Below, piece after piece: positions 44,653 through 55,600 of a DNA stretch of 64,000 bases. This stretch comes from Hyaloraphidium curvatum (lineage: Eukaryota; Monoblepharomycota; Hyaloraphidiomycetes; Hyaloraphidiales; Hyaloraphidiaceae), in contig JAIVFI010000024.1 of assembly GCA_025558095.1 (NCBI GenBank), positions 618,030 through 682,029 of the forward strand. The letters run 5' to 3'. The notes under the pieces were generated by a model, which made no database searches, was not told the origin of the DNA, and saw only the letters and a list, made by a program, of their open reading frames with translations. Within the stretch, counting starts at the first letter, position 1. Each line of letters opens with the position of its first letter. Position numbers and translations under genes: made by a program.

Positions 44653-46809
44653 ATGAAGCCGTCATTGCAAATGGACCCCCCTGACACAGGGCAGGGGCCC
44701 AATGATGCGGCCGCTCCCGTGGTCCTGCCTGATGGCAAGGTCTCCCCTGCGCTCGCCGCGGCCTCCTCGGAGGCGCTTGCGAATCCCGTCCACTCTTCCC
44801 ACGCTCCCGGCGTCGCTGCCTCTCCTCGCCTCCCTGGCGCGGCAGAGGAGCCCGCGCCGGCCCCCGCTGGTGCTACGGCTCAGCTGAAAGGTTCTAAGGA
44901 GGACGCTGCTGAATCGACCACTGAAATCCGCCCCGCGTCCGCCAACGGCGGCGCCCGGGAGGAGCCGGCTCCGCAGAATCGTCTCCCGAAAGCAACCGCC
45001 CCCGCCACGCGCCTGGGGTCTCGCTCTTTCGCCGCAGCAACGTCGCGCACCTCGCCCGACCGCCCGATTGTTCGTGTCACGGACGGCGCGATGGCGGAGC
45101 ATCTGGCTTCTGCCATGCCTTTCTCGGCGCCCACCAACTACGCCAAGCTCATCGATCGGGTGCAACCGCACGCCAACGGTCGGGGCTACACGCCGGCCTT
45201 CATTGGGCCTGTCCCCCACTGCCTCATCGACCTCAACGGTGTGCCAAAGGACCGACGGCGCGTCGTCGCCGAAGCCGTGGCGAAGGCGACCTTCCCCACC
45301 ACCGTCTTCACGACCGAGACGCGAGGCTACAACCCGCGTTACTCGCGACTGGACCTCTTCTGTGTTGTTGGTGCTGTCGACGGGGCAGACGCTATCAACG
45401 CCTTGGTGGAGCAGGGGGTGCTGGAGGTCAAGTTCCCAAACGGCCCGACGCGTCGGCTGCGCATCCACCCTGTCTTCAAGGACACGCACGCCGAGCTCAA
45501 GATCGGGCCCATGATCGTCCCTGGTTCGGTGCACGAGTGCCCGGACTGGTGGGCCCGCCTCTACGCGACTTTCCAGAACCACTATGGGGCCCCTTGCCAA
45601 GTCATTGAAGCGGCTCCCATCTCGGGCACCGACAGCAACGCCTTCTGGCGGGTCACTTTCGACGTCTCGCAGTGCGGGGTTGATGCCTTCTTTGACCGCG
45701 CAGCACGCATTGGCCCACCCTCGTACTGCTTCCTTGACTCGTGGGGGACACTCCTCCAGCACAAGCTCCTTCGCCCAGCTGTCCGCTATGACAGTAGCAA
45801 CGGACAGTGCGGCCACTGCAAGCGCACGGGCGGCCACGTCGGTGACGATGCCACGTGCACCAACTGTGCTTACTGCCCAGACGGTCTCAACCGCATGAAT
45901 CCCGGCGCCTTTGCCAGCCCGCAAGCACGCCGTGCGCACGAGGCGGACTGCATTCACAACCCGGCCAACGTACGGCTCTCTCCCCCAACGGTGGAGCCCG
46001 CCACGACCCCGCGGCTGCCCCCCCTGAGGGAAGAGGTCGTTCCTCCGCATCTGGCTTCCCCCACCGCCCCTGCGGCCGACGAGTGGCTTACAGCTGGGCC
46101 GTCCGGCAAGCGCGCCGGCTCTGCGCCCCCAGCTCTTGCCCAGCCAGTGGCCAAGGCGTCCCACAACAGGTTTTCGGCACTCGGTGGTGGTGGTGCCGGT
46201 GCTTTGGTCGATTGGGGGGAGTCTGACGCCGCCGAAAAGATGGATTTCCATGGTCTTCCCATTTTGGAGCCGGCTGACAAGGATGGGGACGAGGACATGG
46301 GTGGTGCCGACCAGCTGGCCGCTGAGAACGCCATCAGCAGTGCTGCACAGCAGGTTGCAGCCAATACCGCGCTGGAGGATCTGGAGCTTGCTGCTCCCGC
46401 AATGGAGGGCACGGAATCTGCGATGGAGGAGGATGCCACCGGCTCTGAGGCCTCGGGTGGAAACGACGCCGCCTCCGAAGCCTCTGCTGAGGGCGATGGT
46501 TCGAACTCGGAGGCACCAAGCGAAGACATGCACACGGCCGATGAGGCCGCTGGGGCATCCGCGGTTGGTGATCCTACGATGGCCCCAGGCCCCAAGCACG
46601 CAGGCAAGGGCCGTCCCGTGGAGGATGTGGCAGGGACAAACCCGGACAAGGTTGCCAAGCCGTATCAGCAAATCGACGTCAAATCCGCCAAAGCGGAACG
46701 GAAGGCCAAGGCGGCCGTTCGCAAGCTCGGCTCCCCCCAGGCCAAGGCCGCCTCCACGTCAACCGGATCCCTGCTGCCGGCTCCTGGCTCACCGTCCTTG
46801 AATGCCTAA
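44653..46809 (+). mobile_element. Gag-like ORF1 of a retroelement, RT not present
   Basis: 718 codons, intronless. A Pro/Ala-rich N-terminus (1-130) is followed by a conserved-looking core (YAKLIDRVQPHANGRGYTPA; VPHCLIDLNGVPKDRRRVVA; SAFWRVTF-type strands) and a Cys/His cluster, CGHCKRTGGHVGDDATCTNC followed by AYC (about 386-408), like the nucleic-acid-binding knuckles of non-LTR ORF1 proteins. The C-terminus is acidic and low complexity. The stop TAA overlaps an ATG (46802) opening a 128-codon frame, an arrangement used for ORF1-ORF2 coupling, but no RT follows. It could also be a domesticated gag. The call as retroelement ORF1 is by architecture, not by a recognised family. Confidence 0.55.
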
Positions 46810-47185
46810 AACACCACCAAGCAAGTGGCAACGCCGAGTAGTGGGCTGCTCTTCTCGGCGCCGAGCTCGTCCGGATACCTCCCGGGCGCGGTCAGCCCCT
46901 CCATCTTTTGCTGTTTTGCAGTCTTCACCGGTACGCCAACTACCACTATCTACAACGTCTCACCGAGTTCCGAGGCCGTTCGCGGCAGCAGGGGAGACTT
47001 CCGACATTGACCCCGCGTCCCCCGGGGCCCCTCGGCCAAATGCCGTGCCTAGCTTGGCCGAGGGTCACACTCTGCCCACGCCGCCCCGCGGCTCCTCCCG
47101 CTTGCCGGCACCAGCGGGGGGGAAAGGGGCGGCATGCTCGGAAGTATCTCCCTCCTCGTCATCGCAGATCTTGATCGCTGCCCTA
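46810..47185. other. Sequence after the gag-like ORF, no conserved gene
   Basis: A 128-codon Ser/Arg/Pro-rich frame (46802-47188) overlaps the ORF1 stop by a few bases and has no recognisable domain. It is perhaps the degenerate beginning of a lost ORF2. Confidence 0.35.
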
Positions 47186-47197
47186 TGAGAAATTTCC

Positions 47198-47433
47198 ATG
47201 GGAAAGCCCTGGGAAACAAATGGGAAAACCCGTCCCGCATGGGACTTGCATGGGAAAAGTGCTTGGACATGGGAAATCACATGGGCTGGCATGGGAATAT
47301 TCCATGGGGAGCCTAACCCCTAAGTCCGGAGAATGGGATTGGCCATGGGAATAGTATGTACCAGGCCGTCCAGACCCAGGTGGTTAGGGCTTGGAAGCAC
47401 AGGACATGGGCTGGACATGGGACGCCTCATGGG
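47198..47433 (+). repeat. Cluster of CATGGGA-type short repeats
   Basis: ATGGG occurs 13 times in about 235 bp (starts 47198, 47220, 47239, 47250, 47269, 47281, 47291, 47304, 47333, 47345, 47406, 47417, 47429), mostly as CATGGGA(A). Many intervals are 10-13 or about 20 bp. It lies just before array A. Confidence 0.8.
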
Positions 47434-47543
47434 ATCCCTGAGCGACAGTGCACGAACTCGAAGAGTATCGCCTTGTTCATGACGTTCACTCACTGGCATT
47501 ACCATCCTAGAGGGGCCGCAGGCTTCAGATGGATGCGCATTCA

Positions 47544-47665
47544 ATCCGTTCGCCATCTCATTGACATCCGTTTTGAACTCGTTTGAAATCTGTTTCATAT
47601 CCTTTTTTAGTCCGTTTTCTATCCGCTCGGGCATCCTCGCCCGTCTGCATGGATCCGCTCGTCCG
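47544..47665 (-). repeat. 11-bp phased CRGAY array A
   Basis: On the plus strand the motif reads RTCYG. Starts are 47544, 47555, 47566, 47577, 47588, 47599, 47610 and 47621, exactly 11 bp apart, then 47633, 47643, 47653 and 47661. This makes 12 units with A/T-rich spacers. The last units overlap the first possible start codon of the F-box gene (47649). Confidence 0.9.
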
Positions 47666-48809
47666 ATCGCAAGGTGGCGATCAGCCGAGGTCCGAACCGT
47701 TTCTCGGGTCCCGGATCTTGCCCACCGTGACCATGTCGGGACGCGCTCTTCGGAGCTGCCCACCGGAGGTTCTGAAGGAAATCGCGCGTTTCCTGGACCC
47801 TAATGCGCGAGTCGCGCTCGCGAGCACGGGCAAGGAGATCCGCGCCGCGGTTTTGGACGTGGCCTTGCGGAGCGTCCGACCCCCAAGCTCGCGCACAGCT
47901 GCCGACTACTTCGATTCGGTGGTGCACGAAGGCACGGAGGAACTTATTCATGTGGTCACGAGGCACTTGACACTGGATCCCCAAGTTCCTTTTGGCAACG
48001 ACCCCGCCGCCCTTCACCCTGAGCTTCAGTTCCTCAAGATAGCCCTGCCGCACCTCCACAGCCTCGCCATCGGCCTTAATCCCTCATTTCGCGCGCGAGA
48101 GCTGCGCCTTCTCCTCACAAGGCACGACCCCGCGGAGCACCTAAGGCAGCTCACCCTCACCAACGTCGACCTCGCCTTCCTTCCGTCCCTCGGGATGTTG
48201 GAAGTGGTTGTCTCCCGCTTGTCGTACCTGGAGATTGGCGTAACCGGGGGCGCTAAAGTCCTGAAAGGGGTTCTGGGATGCGTTGAGAAGGCGCTCTTCC
48301 ACGGTCTCGGGTCGTGGGGTCTCCAAACATCGGAGAGAGAGCTTGCTTGTGAAATGCCCACTGAAGTGGCGCGTCGCTTGACGACGCTGAAGGCCGGGCC
48401 GCGCGTTTTCAAGCAGGTCTGCAACGCTTGTGGCGATTCGGGGACGGAGCTTCGGAGGCTCGCACTTTCGGGGATCTCGGGCTGCCGGAAGCTACTACGG
48501 GTGCAGAAACACGTGTGGTCGCTCGCGTTGCCGACCATGGAGTCTGACAACTACGCGAGGTTTACGCTTCCCAGGAACGTGGAGTACGTGGAGATCCAGA
48601 CAATAATCGTGTCATGCCGCAGTCCCATGCACGAGATTCCGGACAGCCACGTGCTTCCTGGCATTATGTCTTTGCGGAAGCTCAAGCGCGTGGAGGTGTT
48701 AGGGTTCGCGGTCAAGACGCTATCCGACCGAGCTTTGAAGCAGCGTGACCTCGAAACTCAGTGGTGGCAGGTGACTCTTCCGGCGCGTTTGCGGAATCGC
48801 ACTGTTTGA
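47649..48809 (+). CDS. F-box protein with leucine-rich C-terminal region
   Basis: From MDPLVRSQGGDQPRSEPFLG (or MSGRALRS at 47733) the frame has an F-box-like helix set near the start, SCPPEVLKEIARFLDPNARV followed by ALASTGKEIRAAV. The rest has leucine-rich, irregular LRR-like segments (LPHLHSLAIGLNP, LRQLTLTNVDLAFLPSLGML, LRRLALSGISGCRKLL, LRKLKRVEVLGF). F-box proteins link substrates to SCF ubiquitin ligases through Skp1. No introns. The gene lies between arrays A and B. The start is uncertain because array A overlaps the upstream Met. Confidence 0.65.
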   Translation: MDPLVRSQGGDQPRSEPFLGSRILPTVTMSGRALRSCPPEVLKEIARFLDPNARVALASTGKEIRAAVLDVALRSVRPPSSRTAADYFDSVVHEGTEELIHVVTRHLTLDPQVPFGNDPAALHPELQFLKIALPHLHSLAIGLNPSFRARELRLLLTRHDPAEHLRQLTLTNVDLAFLPSLGMLEVVVSRLSYLEIGVTGGAKVLKGVLGCVEKALFHGLGSWGLQTSERELACEMPTEVARRLTTLKAGPRVFKQVCNACGDSGTELRRLALSGISGCRKLLRVQKHVWSLALPTMESDNYARFTLPRNVEYVEIQTIIVSCRSPMHEIPDSHVLPGIMSLRKLKRVEVLGFAVKTLSDRALKQRDLETQWWQVTLPARLRNRTV

Positions 48810-48869
48810 AGTTGTCGGCATGTGATTGGGTGCAACGTAGTGTTTTCCAAGCGCAGTTGTGATAGAAAG

Positions 48870-48963
48870 CGAACATGTGCGGATCGCGAAACAGAATCTT
48901 TCCGGATCGCATACAGACAACAAGGTCGACAACGAACAGAAACCCTCAGGAAGTCATGCAGAT
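48870..48963 (+). repeat. 11-bp phased CRGAY array B
   Basis: Motif-like units end at 48874 (CGAAC), 48884 (CGGAT), 48896 (CAGAA), 48907 (CGGAT), 48918 (CAGAC), 48930 (TCGAC), 48941 (CAGAA) and 48963 (CAGAT), so spacing is 10-12 bp with one double step. The array starts about 65 bp after the F-box stop codon. Confidence 0.7.
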
Positions 48964-49017
48964 CAATAGTGTGACACAAACGATAGCTCGCCATTCGTTC
49001 CGACATCTGGCCGACAC

Positions 49018-50271
49018 ATGAAAGAGTGTAATCATGGGCTTCAGTGGACTCACAACTGTGCGGGACGGGTCGGCGCAGTTTTGGAAAAAACACAAACACC
49101 TCCCATGCCCATGCAGAGCCCCAGGGAAACAGCGACCATGGCAAAGACGCTGAACAGTTCAACTGAGCGCTCACGAGTGCTGCGGGCACGGCGGGCCGAG
49201 GAGCGCCGCCAGGTGCTGGAAAAGAAGCGCCTTCAGCAGCGCGCCCGCCGCGTGGTCGCACGGGGCATCTCGCCGCCCGTGGTCTCGGCCGACGGGACTG
49301 CCAGCGACACGGAAAATGGGGCTTCGACGGACACGCAGACGCCGGAGGCCTGGGATGGCCATCGAGCGTCTCCGGCCCACCAATTGCCCCGTTGCGCCCG
49401 CGCTCCTGGTGGCCGGGACCCGCGCGCTGTGCTGCAGGGACCTGCGGACGACCCCCGCCTGGTTGCGTTGCCTGCTGTCAACGAAGCCGGAGGCATCGGA
49501 TTCGGACTTTACGTCGCCTGTCCGTTGTGCCCAATGGCGCACTTCGACAGCTCACCGACGGCCACGTGGCGCACTAGTGCCGCCGAGGCGCAGCTGATCT
49601 TGCAGCGGTCCCTTTGTGGGCGGTCTGCCGCAGGCACCGCGTTCCGCAAGGGCGACGTGCTGGGCACCTACAAAGGAACCACGTGTGCGAAGAGCTCATG
49701 CGGGGACTATGTTCTTTTCATTCAAGCTTTGGGATTTTCGGTTGACGGGGCCAATCGAGGTTCCATCCTGCGCTTCGCCAATTATGCACAGGACCATCAG
49801 AAGCGCAATGCGGTGTTTTTGGGCAAGCCGGTCAAGGTGGAGAACCTTTGGGGGGCCCGAGTGGTCGCCTCGCGCAACATTTCCTACCATGACGAGGTTC
49901 TGCTTAACTATGCGTCGCCCGGTTTCATTGGGAACTCCATGGTCGCGCGGCTGGAACACAAACTTGACGAGAAGCCCACGCCGTGCAGGTTGCCGACACC
50001 GGTGGTGAAGGTACACCGAGTCCGGGACCCTGGTGACGGGTTCGGCCTGGAGCTCAACGTCACGCGTCAGAGCGCGTACGAAGGATGGGCACGCAGTGGA
50101 CGGCGCACCCGCAAACCGAAGCGGATCTGGATCCGCGAGAGCGAGGTTCCGGAGTCCGACGCGGAATCGCGAAGAGTGATCTCCGGCTTTCTGAAGGGGC
50201 ACCGGCCCAAGCAGCCGACTCGCGCAACATCCGCGAGGTTGTTAGGGAAGGCGAAGAAGATCGATGTATAG
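49018..50271 (+). CDS. SET-domain-like protein
   Basis: Starts are possible at 49018, 49105 (MPMQSPRETATMAKTLNSST) or 49138, all in frame. A basic helix (RARRAEERRQVLEKKRLQQR) precedes a low-complexity stretch. A SET-like fold follows: AFRKGDVLGTYKGTTC, GSILRFANYAQDHQKRNAVF and ARVVASRNISYHDEVLLNYA, the order of SET motifs I, III and IV (RFxNHxxxxNA; GEExxxxY). The usual NHS is NYAQDH here, so S-adenosylmethionine binding and methyltransferase activity are uncertain. The C-terminus is basic (RRTRKPKRIWIRESEV). No introns. It lies between arrays B and C and may be carried by a mobile element. Confidence 0.6.
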   Translation: MKECNHGLQWTHNCAGRVGAVLEKTQTPPMPMQSPRETATMAKTLNSSTERSRVLRARRAEERRQVLEKKRLQQRARRVVARGISPPVVSADGTASDTENGASTDTQTPEAWDGHRASPAHQLPRCARAPGGRDPRAVLQGPADDPRLVALPAVNEAGGIGFGLYVACPLCPMAHFDSSPTATWRTSAAEAQLILQRSLCGRSAAGTAFRKGDVLGTYKGTTCAKSSCGDYVLFIQALGFSVDGANRGSILRFANYAQDHQKRNAVFLGKPVKVENLWGARVVASRNISYHDEVLLNYASPGFIGNSMVARLEHKLDEKPTPCRLPTPVVKVHRVRDPGDGFGLELNVTRQSAYEGWARSGRRTRKPKRIWIRESEVPESDAESRRVISGFLKGHRPKQPTRATSARLLGKAKKIDV

Positions 50272-50286
50272 GTTCTTCTTCCTAAA

Positions 50287-50346
50287 GTCTGCTTGCCTTC
50301 CGCATGCAGTCCGCTTTCTGTCCGCATCAACTCTGCATCACATCTA
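50287..50346 (-). repeat. 11-bp phased CRGAY array C
   Basis: Plus-strand units GTCTG 50287, TTCCG 50298, GTCCG 50309, GTCCG 50320, CTCTG 50331 and ATCTA 50342 are all exactly 11 bp apart. The array starts 16 bp after the SET gene stop codon. Confidence 0.88.
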
Positions 50347-50477
50347 CTTGGCGTTAGGTCGCCGGCGTCCAAACTAACCACCTCTCTGTGCACGTGCCTT
50401 TGGAGGTGTCTCTTAGAGACCCGTGGAGGTTCCAAAGAACCGATTCGGAAGGCGAGGGCGACGCAAAGTACGAATTG

Positions 50478-52449
50478 TTAAGAAAACATTTCGCCGGTCT
50501 CCGTAATGCCCAGCCAGCACCTAAGGTGCCCCATCCGTGCTTGCTCGTCGTCATATGTACCGCCTGCCACCCACTGGTCGAGGGCTATGTAATGATCAAG
50601 GCCGGCCTCCAAAGGGAACGAGAACACCTCTCTCGCGATGCCGTAGAGCTCCGGGAATCGCTCGCGGTTTTCCTGTGACAAAGGGTGCGTCAATCGGCCT
50701 TCCCAGGCTGCCCTCTGGCGAAACACTACGCGTCCTACCTTCCAATAGCCGGGGATGTCGATCAGTTCCTCGCGGTTGGCACTGACCGACTCGTTGATGT
50801 AGACCACGGCCTCGCTCTTGCCGTGGTTCTGCCGACGAGCCTGTACCGCGAAATCCTCGATATCTTGGAGATGGTTATGCCTAAGTGAAGCGCGCGGCTT
50901 GGTGTACGGACGCGCGGTGGCGACGGGAGCGGCGTCGTTTGTGATCGCGCTTGCTGCTGAAATGAGCATTTCCATGGCGGTCTTCTTGTACGATTCCAGT
51001 TGCGACCGGATGACGGCATGCTTTAAGGCGTCTTGGACGGCGGCAATCTTTCGGGACAGCCACGTGAGCCTCATGTTCGGGTTAAGCACTGCCCAGGACC
51101 GCAAGATCAATAGGAGCCCTCGAATGGACCAGTCGCGACAACGCTGCTGGAAGCTCACCCATACAAAGGAGGACATAACGCTCGTTCGATTCAATTGCAG
51201 ACTTGAGTTCCTTGTCTGCCGTACTTAGGAGCTCGGCAGCTTGCTCCAGCTGCAGTTTTGGGAGGTCTGCAAGGCCGCGACTCTTGGTCCGGTCAATCAG
51301 ATCCACTTGGGCATCATGCAATAGGACTCGTAAGTCAATCAGTGCCGCTGCAATGAGCCCGCGTTGATGTAGGCGTCGACCGTCGTCCCTCGGAGTGTCC
51401 CGCAGATCGTAATCTTGCACAGCTTCCCAAGCGTTGACGAGCGCTTGCCTTGGCGAGCAAGTGGTGAAACGAAAATCGAGTCAGCAAGCATCGACATGCA
51501 CGCATACCGCGCGCCCTCACGCACCGGAGATGAAACATAGTCGCTGGTGGCGGTAGGGAGGAGGTCGGGTAGGGCATGGCCTTTTGCGCTTTACGGACGA
51601 GCTCCCGCACCCGGAAGAGCCACGGCTTGATTCCGTAGCCGAGAAGCTCGAAGCGGTCATGCTCGAGGCGTGGGGTCTGCTGACCACTGAGGAAGCCAGG
51701 GGGGATCGCCATTGTAATTGTTACGATCTGCACGCGGGTCGTTTGTCGGTGACACAATGCGGGAGTTGCCCCAGCAGGGCGCGTGTCCTACTTCGTTCTC
51801 AAGCAGCGCCACGTGCCTGGCCAGGGGCTCGTCCACAATCATGCTCTTGATCATGTCGAACGAAACGCTCCCGTTGCGAGCGATTCGCTCGCCAACGACA
51901 GCCTGAAAAAGCTTCCAATCCTCGGACAAAAACTCGACCACGAGCTTGAGAGACGTTGGGTCTTTGACGTCCATTGCCGTACCGTCATCGGCGACGAACG
52001 AGACCAGGAGATGGCCGGAGCAGGTCTTGAGCAGGCTGGCCACGCGCCGATGAACCTCGCTGACCAGATCCGCCACAGTCGGCAGAGGAACGTCCTGGCA
52101 GACAGCGCGGATGAGGCCACGCACGGCTCCATTGTCCGGCGCGACATCCGACAGCCGGCGCCCCATCGACACGGCCAGCGAGAGCAGCGCCTGTTGCACA
52201 TTGTTGTCAGACTTTCGAATGGAACGGGATGAGAATCGGCCGCACTTTAACGAGATCCTCCTTGGTTCCGGCGGCGCGGGACTGTGCAATACCGCAGGGT
52301 TTCGGGGATGCGACAGCCGTGTCGCCGCTGCTGCCTGTGTGTGCTTCCTCGCCGAATTCGTCGACCTGACTCGTTTGTCGCGTTGGGCCAAGGGGGGGCG
52401 CCGCAGCCGCGCCGCCTTCTTCGCCGGCACCGTCCACCGAAGTAATCAT
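50478..52449 (-). CDS. Multi-exon orphan gene in the mobile-element region
   Basis: Not recognised. The start is at 52449 (MITSVDGAGEEGGAAAAPPL) or 52430 in another frame. After an acceptor near 52215 the text reads DNNVQQALLSLAVSMGRRLS, TVADLVSEVHRRVASLLKTC and HLLVSFVADDGTAMDVKDPT, folded-looking. Middle exons include GFLSGQQTPRLEHDRFELLG and LADLPKLQLEQAAELLSTAD. The last exon (about 51110-50478) has a coiled coil (LTWLSRKIAAVQDALKHAVI) and a conserved-looking end (THPLSQENRERFPELYGIAR, then EVFSFPLEAGLDHYIALDQW). Frames change at least three times; some changes may be introns and others damage. It lies between arrays C and D. Confidence 0.45.
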
Positions 52450-52534
52450 TGAACCGTTTTGTTGGGTGGCGAAGAGACCTACACTGCTGGTCGATGGGCT
52501 CCAAGGGAGTGAGGCGATCAGTGAAAACAGGGTT

Positions 52535-52614
52535 AGGAGTGAAAGCGGACTACATGCAGATCGCAAACAGACACAACTAGGACAAAACGGACTACAGTCA
52601 GACGGATAGCGGAG
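52535..52614 (+). repeat. 11-bp phased CRGAY array D
   Basis: Units end at 52539 (GGAG), 52550 (CGGAC), 52561 (CAGAT), 52572 (CAGAC), 52583 (AGGAC), 52592 (CGGAC), 52603 (CAGAC) and 52614 (CGGAG). All steps are 11 bp except one of 9 bp followed by 11 again. The array ends 50 bp beyond the Tnp2 stop codon. Confidence 0.88.
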
Positions 52615-52663
52615 CAACGTAGCTGCGATATAGATTCCGCCATAGGCGTTCGGCAGCACATCG

Positions 52664-55600
52664 TCACACCGAATCCGGCTTCTTGATCCGCTTTTTGAGT
52701 TCCCTAGTCTTTTGTTTCCTCGCCGCACCCAGAACCTTCTCCCTTGCACGAGCTTCTGGACTCACATAATCCCGGGGATCAATCATCCAGTTGAGGTCGA
52801 GAATGTAATGCCATTCCCTGGCCATCGGGTCCGAACCCCAGTCGGTGGGCTCCAACGCGGTCGAAGCCACGGTCGGGTCACCTACCCAGCGCCTCAAAAG
52901 CCCGACGAGGCGGTCCAGGCAGGTGACAGGCACTAACATATGTTCCATGTGAGAGCCGTCTCTCTGAAACTGGAAGTATTTGATTCCCCACCCCGCCGCC
53001 GCGTCGAAACCGGCCGCCTTGATGACCGACATCCACGCAAAGGCATGCTCCTCGCCCTGCACTTCGTGCACGATGTAGTAATGCACGAAACCAAAACGTT
53101 CGACTCCAGGATGATCCGGATCGTCGAACGCAGCCATGTGGTTGAGGCGCCGTGTCCGGTTGATTGCCTGGACCCGGTGAGACACCAAAGGGAGCCGTCT
53201 CGCGGGCTTCCCCGAAGACATCACCGAGCCAAAAGTCGCCTTGCCCGGTAGTTCAAGCCTGGCAAACTGGCGAAAGGCGCGGGAGATGTCGTCTTTGGCA
53301 AGATACCCCCCCCAGGTGCCACCCTTTCGGTAGTATCGGAGGAGCGCTTTGATCTGAACCTTTTTGAGGCCCTACCGCCGTGTGCGGGGACGTTGTTTGG
53401 ATGCTTAGTGCCCCAGAAAACGGTTATTGCAACCAACCAACCTCTTCTTCCCGGTGTACCCGGTACGGCCATCGCAATTCGAAGCCTGTGCCGGTGTAGA
53501 TCTTTCCGAACTGTTTCCGCTGGAGCTTTCGCTGGTCGACGAAGGCTGTCTCCATTCGAGGGTCCATCTTCACCAGCTCAAGCCGAGTTTGGCCCTGAAC
53601 TTTGCCGGCCATGTCCGCTATGGGCGCCCGGCGGTTGTCGACCAATTGTTGCAAAACGTTGATCTTTCGCTCTGTTTGGAATTGGGACGTTGCCCACGGA
53701 GCCCCGTTACAATCGACCCGCTCCGCAAAATGCAGGAACGTGTGCAGATTGTACGTGCAGACGTCACCCATGACCTCCTCGGATCGATCATAGCACGTCC
53801 TGAGCAGCAGAGCGAGGTGGGGGCGGCGGGTGCGTGTTACTGGTAATACTAAATGCTGAGAATCACGCACCCACCCCTCGCGCCAGAGAACGTATCTTAA
53901 GCAAGCCTCGTGCAAAAGACCGGTATCCACGCGGTGCTTCGCCGTGAGCTGTCCAATTCGAACAAGCCACGCGATGCCCTCAAAGTCCTCGGGGAGCAGG
54001 CGATCATGGAGGAGGGGAACATAGTACAGTTTCAAGAGGGTGAACCACTCCTCCGTCTTGTACCCATTCTCGTGGACCAAGCTGCGGGGAACGCGCCCGA
54101 AACAGCTTGGGAGGAGAAGCGCCGAAGCCACGATATCATGGTCCATCTCCTCGATCTGACGAGGTGTCAGACGGCATCTGGCGGATGGAGTGTCCCTGGA
54201 GTTGACGGCCGTGTTGTACTCCTGCGTCGTCATCCCTTGGCAGTGGTGCGAGGAATCCGTGATGTGGGTGGGTTTGACGTTGATCTTGTGCTTCTTGGCC
54301 ATCTCCTTCGCGAACTTTTTCCATTCTTTCTTCCCCATCTTCGGCTTCAGTGTTCTCTGGTAAAGGCGTTGGACGTTGCCAGCAACCTGGTGCATCCGGT
54401 CGTACGCGAGGCAGTGCGGAAGCCGCATCGCGCCGAACGCAGTGCGCGTGACCGGGAGACCCTGATTCGAGAAGCAAATGTCGAACACGGAGCGACGCAT
54501 GATACCTGCGGTACCAGCAGCAGCAGGAGGCGAGCGCCAAGTCAGGTACGCGAGCTTATCTCGCCGCCGCCGGTGCACGCACCCGTTTCCTTCTGGATCT
54601 TGTCAATTGCCGCTTTGGGAGCCTCAAGTCGGGCGTACGTCGAAGCATACGTCTCGACAGTGTACATCGGAAGGTTCTCCGGGTCGTAGTCGATCCGGCC
54701 TCCACGCTTCCCGTAGGCCTCACTCAGCTTCACGTTTGCCACGTCCGGCAGGTGAAGGCACGGGCACCGCCCGTACCCAACCAATCCACAGAACATACAA
54801 GATACGGTCGCGTTGTGTCCCCGAGACCCTGCCATCTTCTTGATGTGCGGCGCATCTGCTTGCACCATGTACGCGTGGCCGCGCATAGTAAAAGTGACCC
54901 CGTCGGACGCATCCTTGACCCCGGGCACACCTTCTGCCAGCTGCTGCAGCTCCTCCCGCAGCGGGCGGATGACCGACTCGTGATCCCACTTCATCCCACC
55001 GGGGAGGAGCATGCAGAGGTGCTGACCACCATCAACAGTTCGGATGCCGGGCGGGAGGTTGGATATCTTGGCAAGCACGGGTTCGAACGTGTTCTTCGCC
55101 CTGTTATTGTGGTCGGATCAGTCCATCCACACGGATTGGATGGTAGGATGAACTCACTGCTTGAACATTTCGGCGGGATCACCGCTGATCTCGAGCCAGA
55201 CGGTGCGGGGATCGAGATTTCCAGAGTCGTCATTCGCGAATCCTTCGTCGATCAGTCGCTGGAACTCCGTTCCGTCAAATACGTCCCCAACGACACGGCC
55301 TGCTGCTGGGCGCTGCTGTGACGGCTGTGACTGCGGCTGCGGCTGCAGTTTCTGCTTTCCCTTCCCTTGTTTTCCCCCCTGACGCGCATGTTCCTGCTCT
55401 CGCTCGGCAGCAGCCTGCTGCTGTTCGATCTCGTGCTGCAACCGCCCCAACATCTCGGTGAAATAGCCGTACCACCATTTGAGTTCTTTAGCCCGGCCCA
55501 AGTGGCCGAACATGGCTCGCAGGACGGGGATTATGGGGAAGTAGAAAGCGTACTTGTGTGCTGTACCAGTGTCTCCACGGCGGTCGGAAGGATGCCTGAG

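Noticed and set aside
44662-46671. 669-codon open frame on the minus strand opposite the gag-like ORF
   Set aside because: Shadow of the sense ORF in GC-rich DNA; its translation is Arg/Gly/Val-rich, with no domain.
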